A stretch of 64,000 nucleotides of DNA from Porphyridium purpureum (GCA_008690995.1 VRMN01000001.1:4526001-4590000), one strand, 5' to 3'. Positions 17,405 to 26,585 are shown, counted from the first letter of the stretch. The notes: generated from the sequence alone by a model not told the origin. Translations and numbers: made by a program.

Positions 17405-19945
17405 ATGTTTGTGGGCGCGAACGTGCCAACTTTTGTGCGCGCCACGGCAGCTCGAGCATGTGTGAACTCGCCGCTTAAGTGGGATCCAGGCCGGCAGCCA
17501 GAAGCACGCAGATTGCTACTGAGAACGCGTGTCATTACCGCAATGGCAAAACCAGGAGAGCCCGACAAGAAGCGGTCCTGGTGGGATTCGCTCGCTTCAT
17601 TCTTTGACTCTTCGCGGGGTCGTTCGCGAGGCAGTGAGCGCAGTGAAAATGCTGGGCCATCCGCGGACGCCCAGTCGTCGAGCGTCCAGGACTCGACGGG
17701 ACCTGCATCATCCGGACCCACGTATAGCGCAAACGTAGCGAGCCCGCCCCTGAAAGGCTTTGAGCCCGCAGACTGGATGAAAGAGTTCGCAGAGGAGCTC
17801 GGGCCGGTGTATGATGAGACTCCAGTCTCGCAAAAAGAGCTGGAGGCTGCTGCTGCAGAGTTTGCATCTGGAGAAGGATTTGACCCTCTGGAGACACCGG
17901 AAGAAGATGTGTCCAAAGGATGGGAGATGTGGCAGGCTGCCCTGAAACGGAATGCAAATGCTGAGGAAACAGAAGAGGGCGCGGCTCGTGAAAGAGACAA
18001 AAAAGCAGAAGTCGATGTGTGGCGTTCTACGGCTCGCGAGCTCGGCTCGACAGACGGATCTACTTCCGCTCCGCATGACGATGCCGGTGGCGACCTGGGA
18101 GGCATCGAGAACTTTCCCAACGTGGAAGACATCCTCGGAAATGGGGCACAAGCTCCCTCGCAGGAAGGCCTTTGGGAGATTGCACGCGATATCACCCGAG
18201 AGAGCGCTGACATGCAGGAGCGTCTGAAAGATGAGGTTGAGAACTATAATCCCGAGTCCGAAAGCGAGTTGTACAGAGACGCAGCTCGCGATATTCTAGA
18301 TCAGCGACAGCAGCAGCTGAATGTATCGAAGTCTGAGTCATTGAATGAGGAAGCGGTGCCGCTAGAAGACTCAACACAGCAAGATTTACAGTCGCTCGCG
18401 TCAGGTTCCTTGGAAACCCCTGAAGACGAGGTGGCGGCAGGCTGGGCCTTGTGGCAGAATGCGCTTGTACGTGAAGTTGAAGAGGAAGAAGCGGGTGGTC
18501 CGGCAACGAGAGATTTCAAGGCAGAGGTAGATAAGTGGCGCTCCGCTGCGAGAGACCTGGGCTCGACAGGCGCATCCTCGGCGGAGTTCGCGCGCCCTGA
18601 CGATCCTGCTGCGGATGAAAGGCCCAAAATTAGAGATCAGAGGCAGGATGAAAAGGAAGAACTTGGCGGTGTCGAGAACTTTCCGGACGTAGAATCGATC
18701 CTTGGCGCCCAGCCAGAGGTATCTCCACCATCGCAGTGGAATCCAGATCGAGATTGGGCCCGATTCGATGACCAGGCTCGTGCGAAGCAGCTAGAGGTGG
18801 AAAAAGAGCGTCGGGCTGAAATTCGTGAAGCATTGTCTCGTGAACTAGAAGGCGGCTCCTTTTCTGCCGAGGAAGCGTTGAGTCCAGACACGAGCAAGGG
18901 CTTTCAGTACGTTGACGCACGCGGAAAGACTTGGACCGTACAGGACGTTGTGGAGCAGTATGGCGGCAAAATGCAGGACGGTAAGAATGAAAATGCTGAG
19001 CGACAGTCATTTCAGGACGGCCCAAAGGATGACGATCTTCTGCCAGATGATGAACCCAGCCTGACGTCGCAGGACGTGTTAAAAGATCTAGTCGAGGATG
19101 CCTCAATTCAAGGGTCCGAAGATGAAGACGATTCTGCGGGTGCGGGCCCGTCTTCTGAACAGCCTGACCAAGTGCGGAGCTTCCTTTCGAAACTGGCAAG
19201 TCGCAGGGGCGGAGGCAGTACGTACGGAAGTGACGCCGTCCTGGGAGACCTTGATGAAGATATTCCCATGAGGGACCCCGCGATGGAAAGCCAGTATTGG
19301 TTGAACTCGGCGCGTGAAATAGTCGGCAGCAAAGATAATGAACAGTCTTCCGGCGACGCGTCGAGTCCGCAAGGCTTATCTTCAACTGCCAGCGAGGAAG
19401 AGTCTAGGTCTGCGTGGGATGCATGGTCCAGTGCGTCTGAGAAGTGGGGCCAGGCAGTGGCAGAAAGCAGGCCCGAGCGCGACTTGAAAGCGGAGGTGAA
19501 CAAATGGCGCACGTCGGCACGGGAAGTTTCCTCTGAATGTACGTCATCGGACGTCTCGAGCTCTGGTGGCGCGTCCGCCGGTGGTGGTGTTAACAATGCC
19601 GGCGCGGGATCTTCTGATTGGGGTACTGGCTTAGATCCAAACCCAATGGCTTCGGAACGCTCTGCCTGGGAAACGTGGTCGGCGTCCAACCCGGTTTCCG
19701 GCTCGTCGGGCACTAATCTGTGGTTTGAGAATCGTGCTGACTACGCAGCAAGTCGCGGTGGCAAAACCGACGTCAGTGAGGCTGCGCAACCCAGCTTCTG
19801 GCGTGATGTTGCGCGAGAAGTAGGCTCCAATTCGACTGAGCAAGCCTCGAGCTCGTCTGCGGGAAGCAATATTGAGTTCTGGAGAGATGCCGCGCGCGAC
19901 CTGGGAACGCCATCTCGTGCGGATCCGAGCTCCGATTCGGATTAA
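17405..19945 (+). CDS. Probable plastid-targeted disordered repeat protein with W-R-x-x-A-R motifs
   Basis: 846 aa from the ATG at 17405, chosen because it starts MFVGANVPTFVRATAARA, like red-algal plastid transit peptides with Phe at the extreme N-terminus; an ATG at 17357 would add 16 residues. A likely transit peptide runs to about residue 45 (...RTRVITAMAKP). The rest is acidic, Ser/Glu/Asp-rich and predicted disordered by composition. Eight copies of a [WY]-[RL]-x-x-[AS]-R-[DE]-[LIVS]-like motif occur (VDVWRSTARELGS, ELYRDAARDIL, VDKWRSAARDLGS, QYWLNSAREIVGS, VNKWRTSAREVSS, SFWRDVAREVGS, EFWRDAARDLGT, and a weaker LWEIARDITRE) at about residues 203, 257, 288, 374, 630, 697, 797 and 824. 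A second repeat, [GA]-W-x-x-W-[QS]-x-A, precedes several of them, and a third (LGG-[IV]-ENFP-[ND]-VE-x-ILG) occurs twice. No catalytic domain. It could be a multivalent scaffold or linker in the plastid; function unproven. Confidence 0.85.
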   Translation: MFVGANVPTFVRATAARACVNSPLKWDPGRQPEARRLLLRTRVITAMAKPGEPDKKRSWWDSLASFFDSSRGRSRGSERSENAGPSADAQSSSVQDSTGPASSGPTYSANVASPPLKGFEPADWMKEFAEELGPVYDETPVSQKELEAAAAEFASGEGFDPLETPEEDVSKGWEMWQAALKRNANAEETEEGAARERDKKAEVDVWRSTARELGSTDGSTSAPHDDAGGDLGGIENFPNVEDILGNGAQAPSQEGLWEIARDITRESADMQERLKDEVENYNPESESELYRDAARDILDQRQQQLNVSKSESLNEEAVPLEDSTQQDLQSLASGSLETPEDEVAAGWALWQNALVREVEEEEAGGPATRDFKAEVDKWRSAARDLGSTGASSAEFARPDDPAADERPKIRDQRQDEKEELGGVENFPDVESILGAQPEVSPPSQWNPDRDWARFDDQARAKQLEVEKERRAEIREALSRELEGGSFSAEEALSPDTSKGFQYVDARGKTWTVQDVVEQYGGKMQDGKNENAERQSFQDGPKDDDLLPDDEPSLTSQDVLKDLVEDASIQGSEDEDDSAGAGPSSEQPDQVRSFLSKLASRRGGGSTYGSDAVLGDLDEDIPMRDPAMESQYWLNSAREIVGSKDNEQSSGDASSPQGLSSTASEEESRSAWDAWSSASEKWGQAVAESRPERDLKAEVNKWRTSAREVSSECTSSDVSSSGGASAGGGVNNAGAGSSDWGTGLDPNPMASERSAWETWSASNPVSGSSGTNLWFENRADYAASRGGKTDVSEAAQPSFWRDVAREVGSNSTEQASSSSAGSNIEFWRDAARDLGTPSRADPSSDSD

Positions 19946-20162
19946 GAATCGACCAGAGTTGGCCTCCTGGCGCTGCCACTGGTCGAATGTCGTTCCTCCT
20001 CTCGATATGATACACTTGACTGCCACATAAATAGACTTTCGGTTTGAACGCCATACGTACAGTTGCGACATCTTGAACATGAACTTCCCTCTCGCCAGCG
20101 CGAATGAGGGTCGGAAGAGAAGGCTTCGCTGACGCACGGGCGACGGCACAGAGCGCGGCGGT

Positions 20163-22094
20163 ATGGCCGAAGGTGGAGGCCGAGAAGGCCGAATACGTAA
20201 AGTCGAGCGGCGCCAATACGAGAGAGTGGCTCAAAGTAGTGGCAGTACGTCCGCAGCACACAGTAGCGTGGTAGACGTGGAGTCGCACGAAACGTCAAAT
20301 TGGGAGACGCTTTGTTTCGTGTCTGTACACCTGATGCGGCTGTCTTCGGCTCGGATGTGGATACTAGCTGCTGGTGCGGTTTCTTTGGTGCTCCTTGCGA
20401 AAGCTACATCGCTCGTGAACCCTTTGATCCTGAGGAATTTGGTCGACTTGCTGGGCCTTGCGGTTGGTGATTCACAGCCCCAAGAGATGCATGCCATCGC
20501 GCGTCTGGTGGTGGCGTACAGTGCCCTCCGTTTTTCGAACGTCTTTTTGAACGAAATCCGCGCGTATGTGTGGCAATTTTGCTCACTGAGTTGGACGCGA
20601 AAGTTCAGCGTGTCCGTCTTCGACCATTTACATGAGCTGCCGCTGTCCTATCACCTGAGTCGCAAGACGGGTGTCGTGCTGCGGGTTATGGACCGCGGGG
20701 TTGCATCCCTGTCTACTCTTTTGCAGGTTTTTGTCTTCACGATTGGTCCGACGTTTCTGGAGCTGGGCGCGACGTGCGTCATATTTTGGCGGCTGCATAG
20801 CGCCACAATCGCGCTCGTCGTATTCACGTCTTGCGTGTCGTACGCATTGTTTTCCGTGCTGATCACTCAGTGGCGTGTCAAATTTCGCCGTGTATTGAAT
20901 GATACTGATAACGAGGTCAGTGCGTTGGCCACGGATTCGCTTATCAACTTTGAGACTGTGAAGCATTTTGCGAACGAACGGGTTGAAGTGAAAAAGTATG
21001 AACATCTTCTCGAAAAATATCAGGAGGCGTCCATCAGCTCGCAAGCCTCACTCGGAGCCCTGAACGCCGGGCAAGCGCTAATCATCAATCTTTCTATTTG
21101 TATGAGCTTGCTGTACGCGGCGAAGGCCACACGCGACGGGCAGTTCACGGTTGGGGACTTTGTGATGGTGAATACCTACATTTTGCAGCTTTATCAGCCC
21201 CTCGCGTGGCTTGGAACGGCATACCGGCAAATCCAAACGGCATTTACGGACCTGGAAAAAATGATTCAGCTTCTCAGCATCACCAACGAGGTGCCAGATG
21301 CACCCGGCGCACCAGAGTTTGTGTTCAAAGGAGGCCACATCGTGTTTGAGGATGTTTCTTTTGATTACGGAGGCGCAGAAACCGGCTCAATCTCGAACGT
21401 CAGCTTTGAAGTCAAACCCGGCAAGTCCCTCGCGCTTGTTGGTACGACAGGCTCCGGGAAAACCACGTGCCTTCGTCTGCTCTTCCGTTTCTATGACGTA
21501 AAGCAGGGTCGCATTCTGGTGGATGGACAGGATATTTCCAAAGTGCAGCAGCACTCATATCGCATACATCTTGGCGTGGTCGCTCAAGACACTGTCCTGT
21601 TCCACGACTCTATGCGCGTGAATGTGGAATACGGACGCATTGGTGCGAGCGAAGAGGAAGTCGCAGAAGCGATCCGCGTGGCTCAGTTGTCCGACTTGGT
21701 GGCGAATCTACCGGACGGCCTCGAGACTCAAGTGGGCGAGCGCGGAGTGCGGCTAAGCGGGGGCGAGAAGCAGCGCGTTGGAATTGCGCGAATGGTTCTG
21801 AAGCAGCCGGGCATTTTGATGCTGGACGAAGCGACCAGTGCACTGGACACGCAAACAGAGCGGGCTATCCAAAGCGAGTTACAGAAGGCCGCCGAGGGCC
21901 GGACTACAGTGATGGTCGCTCATCGGCTCTCCACCATCAAACACGCGGACGAAATCCTGGTCCTCGAAAAGGGGCGCATTGTGGAGCGCGGTACACACGC
22001 CGATTTGCTGGAGAAAAATGGTCTGTATTGTGGCCTCTGGGATGATCAACAAAAAACGTTTATCCAAGACCCTGTCGAAGATGTCACAGAGTAA
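20163..22094 (+). CDS. ABCB6/HMT1-like mitochondrial or vacuolar half ABC transporter
   Basis: 643 aa from the ATG at 20163. Residues about 55-360 form a six-helix ABC transmembrane domain with family hallmarks VLRVMDRGVASLSTLLQVFV, TQWRVKFRRVLND, DSLINFETVKHFANE and YILQLYQPLAWLGTAYRQIQ, which match the ABCB6/HMT1 group better than ATM1/ABCB7. The nucleotide-binding domain has Walker A GTTGSGKTT (about 425), the D-loop region LFHDSMRVNVEYG, signature LSGGEKQRV (about 530), Walker B ILMLDEATSALD (about 551) and the H-loop MVAHRLST (about 583), all intact. ABCB6/HMT1 proteins export porphyrins or glutathione/phytochelatin-metal conjugates as homodimers. This one lacks the extra N-terminal TMD0 of animal ABCB6 and fission-yeast HMT1, having only a 50-residue hydrophilic leader. 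Location (mitochondrion, vacuole or plastid) is not decided by the sequence. Confidence 0.88.
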   Translation: MAEGGGREGRIRKVERRQYERVAQSSGSTSAAHSSVVDVESHETSNWETLCFVSVHLMRLSSARMWILAAGAVSLVLLAKATSLVNPLILRNLVDLLGLAVGDSQPQEMHAIARLVVAYSALRFSNVFLNEIRAYVWQFCSLSWTRKFSVSVFDHLHELPLSYHLSRKTGVVLRVMDRGVASLSTLLQVFVFTIGPTFLELGATCVIFWRLHSATIALVVFTSCVSYALFSVLITQWRVKFRRVLNDTDNEVSALATDSLINFETVKHFANERVEVKKYEHLLEKYQEASISSQASLGALNAGQALIINLSICMSLLYAAKATRDGQFTVGDFVMVNTYILQLYQPLAWLGTAYRQIQTAFTDLEKMIQLLSITNEVPDAPGAPEFVFKGGHIVFEDVSFDYGGAETGSISNVSFEVKPGKSLALVGTTGSGKTTCLRLLFRFYDVKQGRILVDGQDISKVQQHSYRIHLGVVAQDTVLFHDSMRVNVEYGRIGASEEEVAEAIRVAQLSDLVANLPDGLETQVGERGVRLSGGEKQRVGIARMVLKQPGILMLDEATSALDTQTERAIQSELQKAAEGRTTVMVAHRLSTIKHADEILVLEKGRIVERGTHADLLEKNGLYCGLWDDQQKTFIQDPVEDVTE

Positions 22095-22178
22095 AAGAAA
22101 ACCTGTAGGAGGATGGAAAGGAGGAAATCACACAGCAACGCCCAAAATTTGCACCCAACTAGTTTCGCTTCACTGGTA

Positions 22179-22424
22179 TCACCACTTGGTGCTGACCTTA
22201 TCAAACTCTTTGTATCGCTCGCGAAGCAGGTATCCGATTGCTACCGACAGACTCAGGCACGCCACTTGCTTGGCCACTTTCGCGGGCGTTATGCTCTTGA
22301 TACCTTCGTCGATGTCGCGACCCTTCTTGGACATCCCGAGCCTCTGTGCGGAATCCGTGCATAACCCTCTGCCGCGGCCGACGCCGAGCGCCCTTAGAGC
22401 AGTCGAAGCAGTACGTGTGAGCAT
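22179..22424 (-). CDS. Tiny mitochondrial-type membrane protein, unidentified
   Basis: 81 aa from the ATG at 22424 (an upstream in-frame GTG is less likely). The first 25-30 residues (MLTRTASTALRALGVGRGRG) are basic, Ser/Thr/Ala-rich and lack acids, a good mitochondrial presequence. A single hydrophobic helix lies near the C-terminus (VAKQVACLSLSVAIGYLL) followed by a charged tail RERYKEFDKVSTKW. This is the usual layout of small respiratory-chain or translocase subunits, but I recognise no specific family. It is convergent with the ABC transporter gene, their stops 84 bp apart. Some risk that it is a chance ORF. Confidence 0.5.
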   Translation of the reverse strand: MLTRTASTALRALGVGRGRGLCTDSAQRLGMSKKGRDIDEGIKSITPAKVAKQVACLSLSVAIGYLLRERYKEFDKVSTKW

Positions 22425-22555
22425 TGTACTTCCTCGGCCCACCGCGCGTGCGCACGAAACCCCACTGCGAAAACTCGTTTGCCTTTCCCTCAGGCTTCAA
22501 CCTTTTGCGCAACGACAATTTCCCTCCCTATTTTTAATATGAACGAGCTTGTCTA

Positions 22556-24970
22556 CTAGTGGCGGGAACGCTTGGGAGACGACGCCAATGTATCTTTTGA
22601 CTGGTCCGGTTCCTGGTGGGAGAGCCACTTGTGCAATACGGACGGTGAACTGCTGCGCTTTCGCTCCCGCTCGCGTTCGCGTTTGGTGTGACCAATGTGC
22701 TTCGTCTCGGTAACAGCATGATTCACGCGCCGCTGGGTCAACGAGGAGTCTGATCCTCCTATACCTTCTAGACTGCTGTCTTCCTGCCCTTCAGAGCGGG
22801 ACCCGGAAGCAGACCCACAAGCAGAGTTATTTGTCGTCACAGGATGTTCCTTTTGAAGACTCACAGAGGCAGTGTTTATGGCACCTTCTTCCTGCTTGTG
22901 TGGCCCAACGAGCTGAGGAATGCGTCCAGAACCACCGTTCTCATCCGTACTACTGGGCAAGTCCGACCCGTGTCCAGATCCATCGCCAGAGTGGCGTCCG
23001 CGACTATTACTGCTCGGGCGATCAGAACCGCTTCCATTATCCAGGGACGGTGAGCGGATTTCCTTGCTCCTACCGGATGTCTTATTCGCCGGCGAATCGC
23101 GCTTTGCTGGCGCGCTGATCTGCACGTGCGCCTCCTGTGATTCAGATCGGAAGACAGAACGTGAGCCAGAGCGTATAGCAGGTGATTCGGATCCTGAGCC
23201 AGAACCGGTACCAGACTCTTTTCCGCCAGACATATTCTCAAGGTCAGATCCGGATCCAGACCGTTCACTGGCGCCGAGCTCATCGACGCCCGACACAGCC
23301 ATGGACGCAGATGATGCGCTGTTGCGCAAGGAACAGAGCTCGAACTGGTTAGGTCCCGAGCGAGCCATCCATGATGCGGACTGTGGGTACGCAACGGGAA
23401 CAAATGGCATGCTCATATCAAATTGCAGTGAAGCACCTCCATGGAGCCCGGAGCTTGTTGCAACGGGCCTTTGCATCGCTTGTATGTGCTGCATCAACTG
23501 CATCTGCTGCAGCTGTCTCTCATGCTGCAGCTCATCCATTGGACCTTGCAAGTGATGCAACAGATGCAAGGGCGGTACCGGCTGCAAAGGCGCAGCTAGC
23601 ATGTCATGATATCGCGCACCCCACAAGGTACCGTCCATTTGCGTGCTAGTAGCCCCACCCAAGTTCTGTGCGAGGGAATGAGACCGGGCCTCTTCCGGGG
23701 GAAAATCCGAATGCAAGTTTGTCGAGTACCCTAGGCCCATGTTCCCCATGTTATCATAGGCGACTGACAAAGGTCCTTGCTGCTGATGCCGTTGTTGTTG
23801 TTGCTGCGACCCGCCTGCATGGGTTTTCAAGTATCCGTACTTCAAAAGTGTGTGTTCACTCCAAGGAGAGATGCCTGTGTGGCTATACTGAGATTTGATG
23901 ATTGGCGGTGCAGAAAAGCGCGCGGTTGGCATTTGCTGTCCTGGTGCACCTCCTTCTGAGAGTGCACCTTTCACTGATTTTGTCTCGTAGGATGTTGGCA
24001 TGCAGGCAGAGGCTGCTCGTACTGCAGCTGCATGGACAATCTCAGCCTTCACCGATGCCACTTGCTCGTTTGTGAACCTAAGATTCGCGGCCTCAGGGCC
24101 GACGGTTAGTGGAATTTGCCCCCCCGGTCGAAGCTCTCCGACAAGCCTCGACGGATTGGACACAAATAGCGGCTGATTATTCGTTCGGTAAAAAGACTGG
24201 TAATTGTGTGCCGAAACCTCGAACGGGAACGGGACGGACCCGAACGCCATAGAAGAATCTGCCACTGGGTATGGATCCGAATGCCAAGACGTAAACACAC
24301 CCGCTGTGGTCATGGTCATTGCTGGGCCTTGTGCCGCAGGCTGTTGCGGGCGGGACACCGAGCTACCGGCTTGCGATGGACCGCTTTCTTTGATGTCGCT
24401 GTCTGCTTTCCTTGGATACGGCTTCGTGGACTTGCGCTTTGGACGCGGAGGCGGAACAAAGCCATCGACGTCCTTTTTCTGGACCTTGAGAAAGTGTTTT
24501 TGAGCATGACTCATGATCTGCGGTACAGTCTTGGTTTCAACATAGTCCTGGATTTTTTTCCATTCGCGCCCGTACAATTTGAGCGCTGCAAGGAATCTTT
24601 CATGTTCTTCTGCTGTCCATACCTGGCGCCCGTTTGTCTTTGTATACGGTTTGCGAACACGTGGTGTGGAATTTCCTCCACGGGCGCGATCGGAGTCGGA
24701 GCTTACCAAAGCATGTGGCGAAACGATAGGATTACACGCTCCCGTTTCTTGCCGTTCGAGTTGCAAATGCCGTTGCGGTTTAGGTTCATGCTCTGAACCG
24801 GCGGCTATTCCCAATGCTAGTTTCTGGCCCGGATACATCGAGTCTGATGCCGACAACCGAGAAATCAGATTCCTCAAGCCATTCGCAGGCGGCGCATCAA
24901 CAACACGTTGTGCTTCTGGCACGCCCGTGGCATGGTCTCGCGAACTTGCCTTTATTTGGTTGGGGTCCAT
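22556..24970 (-). CDS. SHAQKYF-class single-MYB-like transcription factor (REVEILLE/CCA1-type repeat)
   Basis: 804 aa from the ATG at 24970. One MYB-like repeat sits at about residues 112-163: W..EEHERFLAALKLYGR, WKKIQDYVETKTVPQI, and the class hallmark MSHAQKHFLKVQKK, where plants have SHAQKYF/FF. Such single-repeat factors bind evening-element or I-box-type DNA and include plant circadian regulators. The repeat is followed by a basic region (RPKRKSTKPYPRK), a likely NLS, then a long low-complexity region rich in Gln and His (QQQQQRHQQQ), Met/Gln (LQQMQLMQHIQAMQ) and Ser/Gly (SGSGSDLENMSGGKESGTGS) typical of activation domains. Near the C-terminus is an Arg/Glu alternation (KRERERERKRSSS). 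Identity as a transcription factor is firm; the pathway is unknown. Confidence 0.88.
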   Translation of the reverse strand: MDPNQIKASSRDHATGVPEAQRVVDAPPANGLRNLISRLSASDSMYPGQKLALGIAAGSEHEPKPQRHLQLERQETGACNPIVSPHALVSSDSDRARGGNSTPRVRKPYTKTNGRQVWTAEEHERFLAALKLYGREWKKIQDYVETKTVPQIMSHAQKHFLKVQKKDVDGFVPPPRPKRKSTKPYPRKADSDIKESGPSQAGSSVSRPQQPAAQGPAMTMTTAGVFTSWHSDPYPVADSSMAFGSVPFPFEVSAHNYQSFYRTNNQPLFVSNPSRLVGELRPGGQIPLTVGPEAANLRFTNEQVASVKAEIVHAAAVRAASACMPTSYETKSVKGALSEGGAPGQQMPTARFSAPPIIKSQYSHTGISPWSEHTLLKYGYLKTHAGGSQQQQQRHQQQGPLSVAYDNMGNMGLGYSTNLHSDFPPEEARSHSLAQNLGGATSTQMDGTLWGARYHDMLAAPLQPVPPLHLLHHLQGPMDELQHERQLQQMQLMQHIQAMQRPVATSSGLHGGASLQFDMSMPFVPVAYPQSASWMARSGPNQFELCSLRNSASSASMAVSGVDELGASERSGSGSDLENMSGGKESGTGSGSGSESPAIRSGSRSVFRSESQEAHVQISAPAKRDSPANKTSGRSKEIRSPSLDNGSGSDRPSSNSRGRHSGDGSGHGSDLPSSTDENGGSGRIPQLVGPHKQEEGAINTASVSLQKEHPVTTNNSACGSASGSRSEGQEDSSLEGIGGSDSSLTQRRVNHAVTETKHIGHTKRERERERKRSSSPSVLHKWLSHQEPDQSKDTLASSPKRSRH

Positions 24971-26290
24971 GTCCTCTTGCGGCCCCTCCCGCCGCCGCTC
25001 GAGCGCTCAGCACGTGGCCCGTTGCAAAGACGAGACGAACGAGCGAAAATCGAGTTCCCGTGCGGTCGCGCAAACAGTGTTTTTCCGCCCGGGAACGTGC
25101 CGAGCAAGCTGTAGGAGCGACGGAAATTCACGTCCGCCAAACTGGCCGCTTAAAAGTTGTAGTCATCGACGTACGGCCCGGTCTCCCTTGTCGTCTCGTG
25201 TCAATCGCGCCGCGCGGTTTTGCTGTTGCTGCTGCCACTGGTGCTTGCCTTCTCGCTCAGCCCGCGCCCTAAGTAGTGGCCGACTGCTGAAAGCCGGGAC
25301 CGTCGCAATCAATCTTGCTCGGCCAAGCCCCTTGGATAGCTAAAGGGCGCTGCGTTTGCCATTTTTATCGTGAGATTGAAGCCCAGAAGTGAAGCGTTTC
25401 AATATCGAAATTCTAGCGAGCCCTTCCCTTGTTTGGCGGGGACTCCCTTTGTCCCGACCTTTTGGGAGGCGTTTGGTCGGCTGCGTCCGGAGCTGGGGTG
25501 CGCGAGCGGAGCACGTGAAAATCCGCCGTTTCGCCGTCATGACGCCGGCTGTACCCTCACACCCGCGCGCCTGTCCACACGCTAGGGTCATCCCAAACGA
25601 AGGCCCACAAAGACAGCGCCGTTCACCGCGAGGCCTGGAAGGAGGATGTGCTGGACGTGCTTGCCACGCTCTGGCGGAGACCCCGAAGAGGCTCGTTTTG
25701 ATTGTACCTGTAGATGGTGACGTCCTCCCGCCCTGTTGTGATGGGTGGCTGCCGCACGGCAAAGCGCCGGTGTGTGGTGGAGAAAAAGCACCCACGTGGG
25801 AAAGGACGCGGTTTTCTATGGTTCTTGCTTTTCGCCAGCACAGCGGTGTGAAAGGCACGCTCAGCGGTGGAGGCTGCGGTGACATGAGAATGAGCTATTT
25901 TCATACAGAGAAAGGATTGCAACTGGCTCGCCATCGCTCCGCCGGCCACGTATGCCCTGAACCAAATGGCATGTCACGCCTACCGCGCCAGTGTTCATTG
26001 ACGCCGTAGCTATGGGGGCGCGCTCCAGCGCTCGGCGGCGCTATATGATCTTAGGGAACCCGCGCCCATGATTGCTTTCGGCAATGCGGCAGCCGCTCGT
26101 CCGGCGTGACTTGCGCCTCCGTTGACGAGAAAAATGGCGTCGACAAGACAGTGCATCCTCTCGCGTAACAAGTCTAGCCGCTGAAGCAAATCTGCAGTCT
26201 CCAGAATGCGTTGCACAGCGTCGTCTTCATTTTGCTGATATCGTCCGTGAGATGGCCGGATGCGTCCAGTAGATCTCGCGGGTTGCCTGT
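24971..26290. other. Gene-poor flank of the retrotransposon cluster, with possible truncated host coding fragment
   Basis: The left part is the MYB gene promoter. Between 25.34 and 26.01 kb both strands are open in several frames, none with recognisable domains; a minus frame from an ATG near 25935 begins like a mitochondrial presequence (MASQLQSFLCMKIAHSHVTA). At 26010-26290 a minus-strand frame is open right up to the LTR boundary and encodes a helical stretch (RILETADLLQRLDLLRERM, CLVDAIFLVNGG) ending in a stop at 26010. It has no ATG of its own in a suitable place, so it could be the 3' end of a host gene cut off by the element, or chance. Confidence 0.35.
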
Positions 26291-26583
26291 TGTTATCCGT
26301 TCGACCCCAGTCACCTAGAACGGTTCGGTTAATCCGAAACCGGTAAGCCGTTAAACCGGTAGACCGTTTAACCGTTTCTAGAAGCTTCTAGAGGTTCCGG
26401 AAACTTCTAGACGTGCGCAGAAATGCCAATGATTTGCATTGTCATTTCTCTTGGCGCCTTGCTGTCCCTGGCGGAAGTAAGGGTATAAAAAGGCGACGCG
26501 GCTGCCCGGACTAGCCGGTCAGGTCTTGCTCGGAGACAGAAGAAGAAAGAAGAAGCAGAGTAAAAGGCACAGCATTGGTAACA
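26291..26583 (+). repeat. 5' LTR of outer Ty3-type element
   Basis: 293 bp, starting TGTTATCCG and ending TAACA. It contains clustered ttctagaagcttctaga-type inverted motifs upstream of a TATA box (gggtataaaaagg at about 26482) and a purine-rich R/U5 part. It pairs with 43447-43747, from which it differs at several positions. Confidence 0.9.
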
Positions 26584-26585
26584 TT

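Noticed and set aside
25340-26009. Overlapping open frames on both strands (206 codons plus, 181 codons minus)
   Set aside because: Neither has recognisable motifs, and both strands being open at once in GC-rich DNA points to chance.
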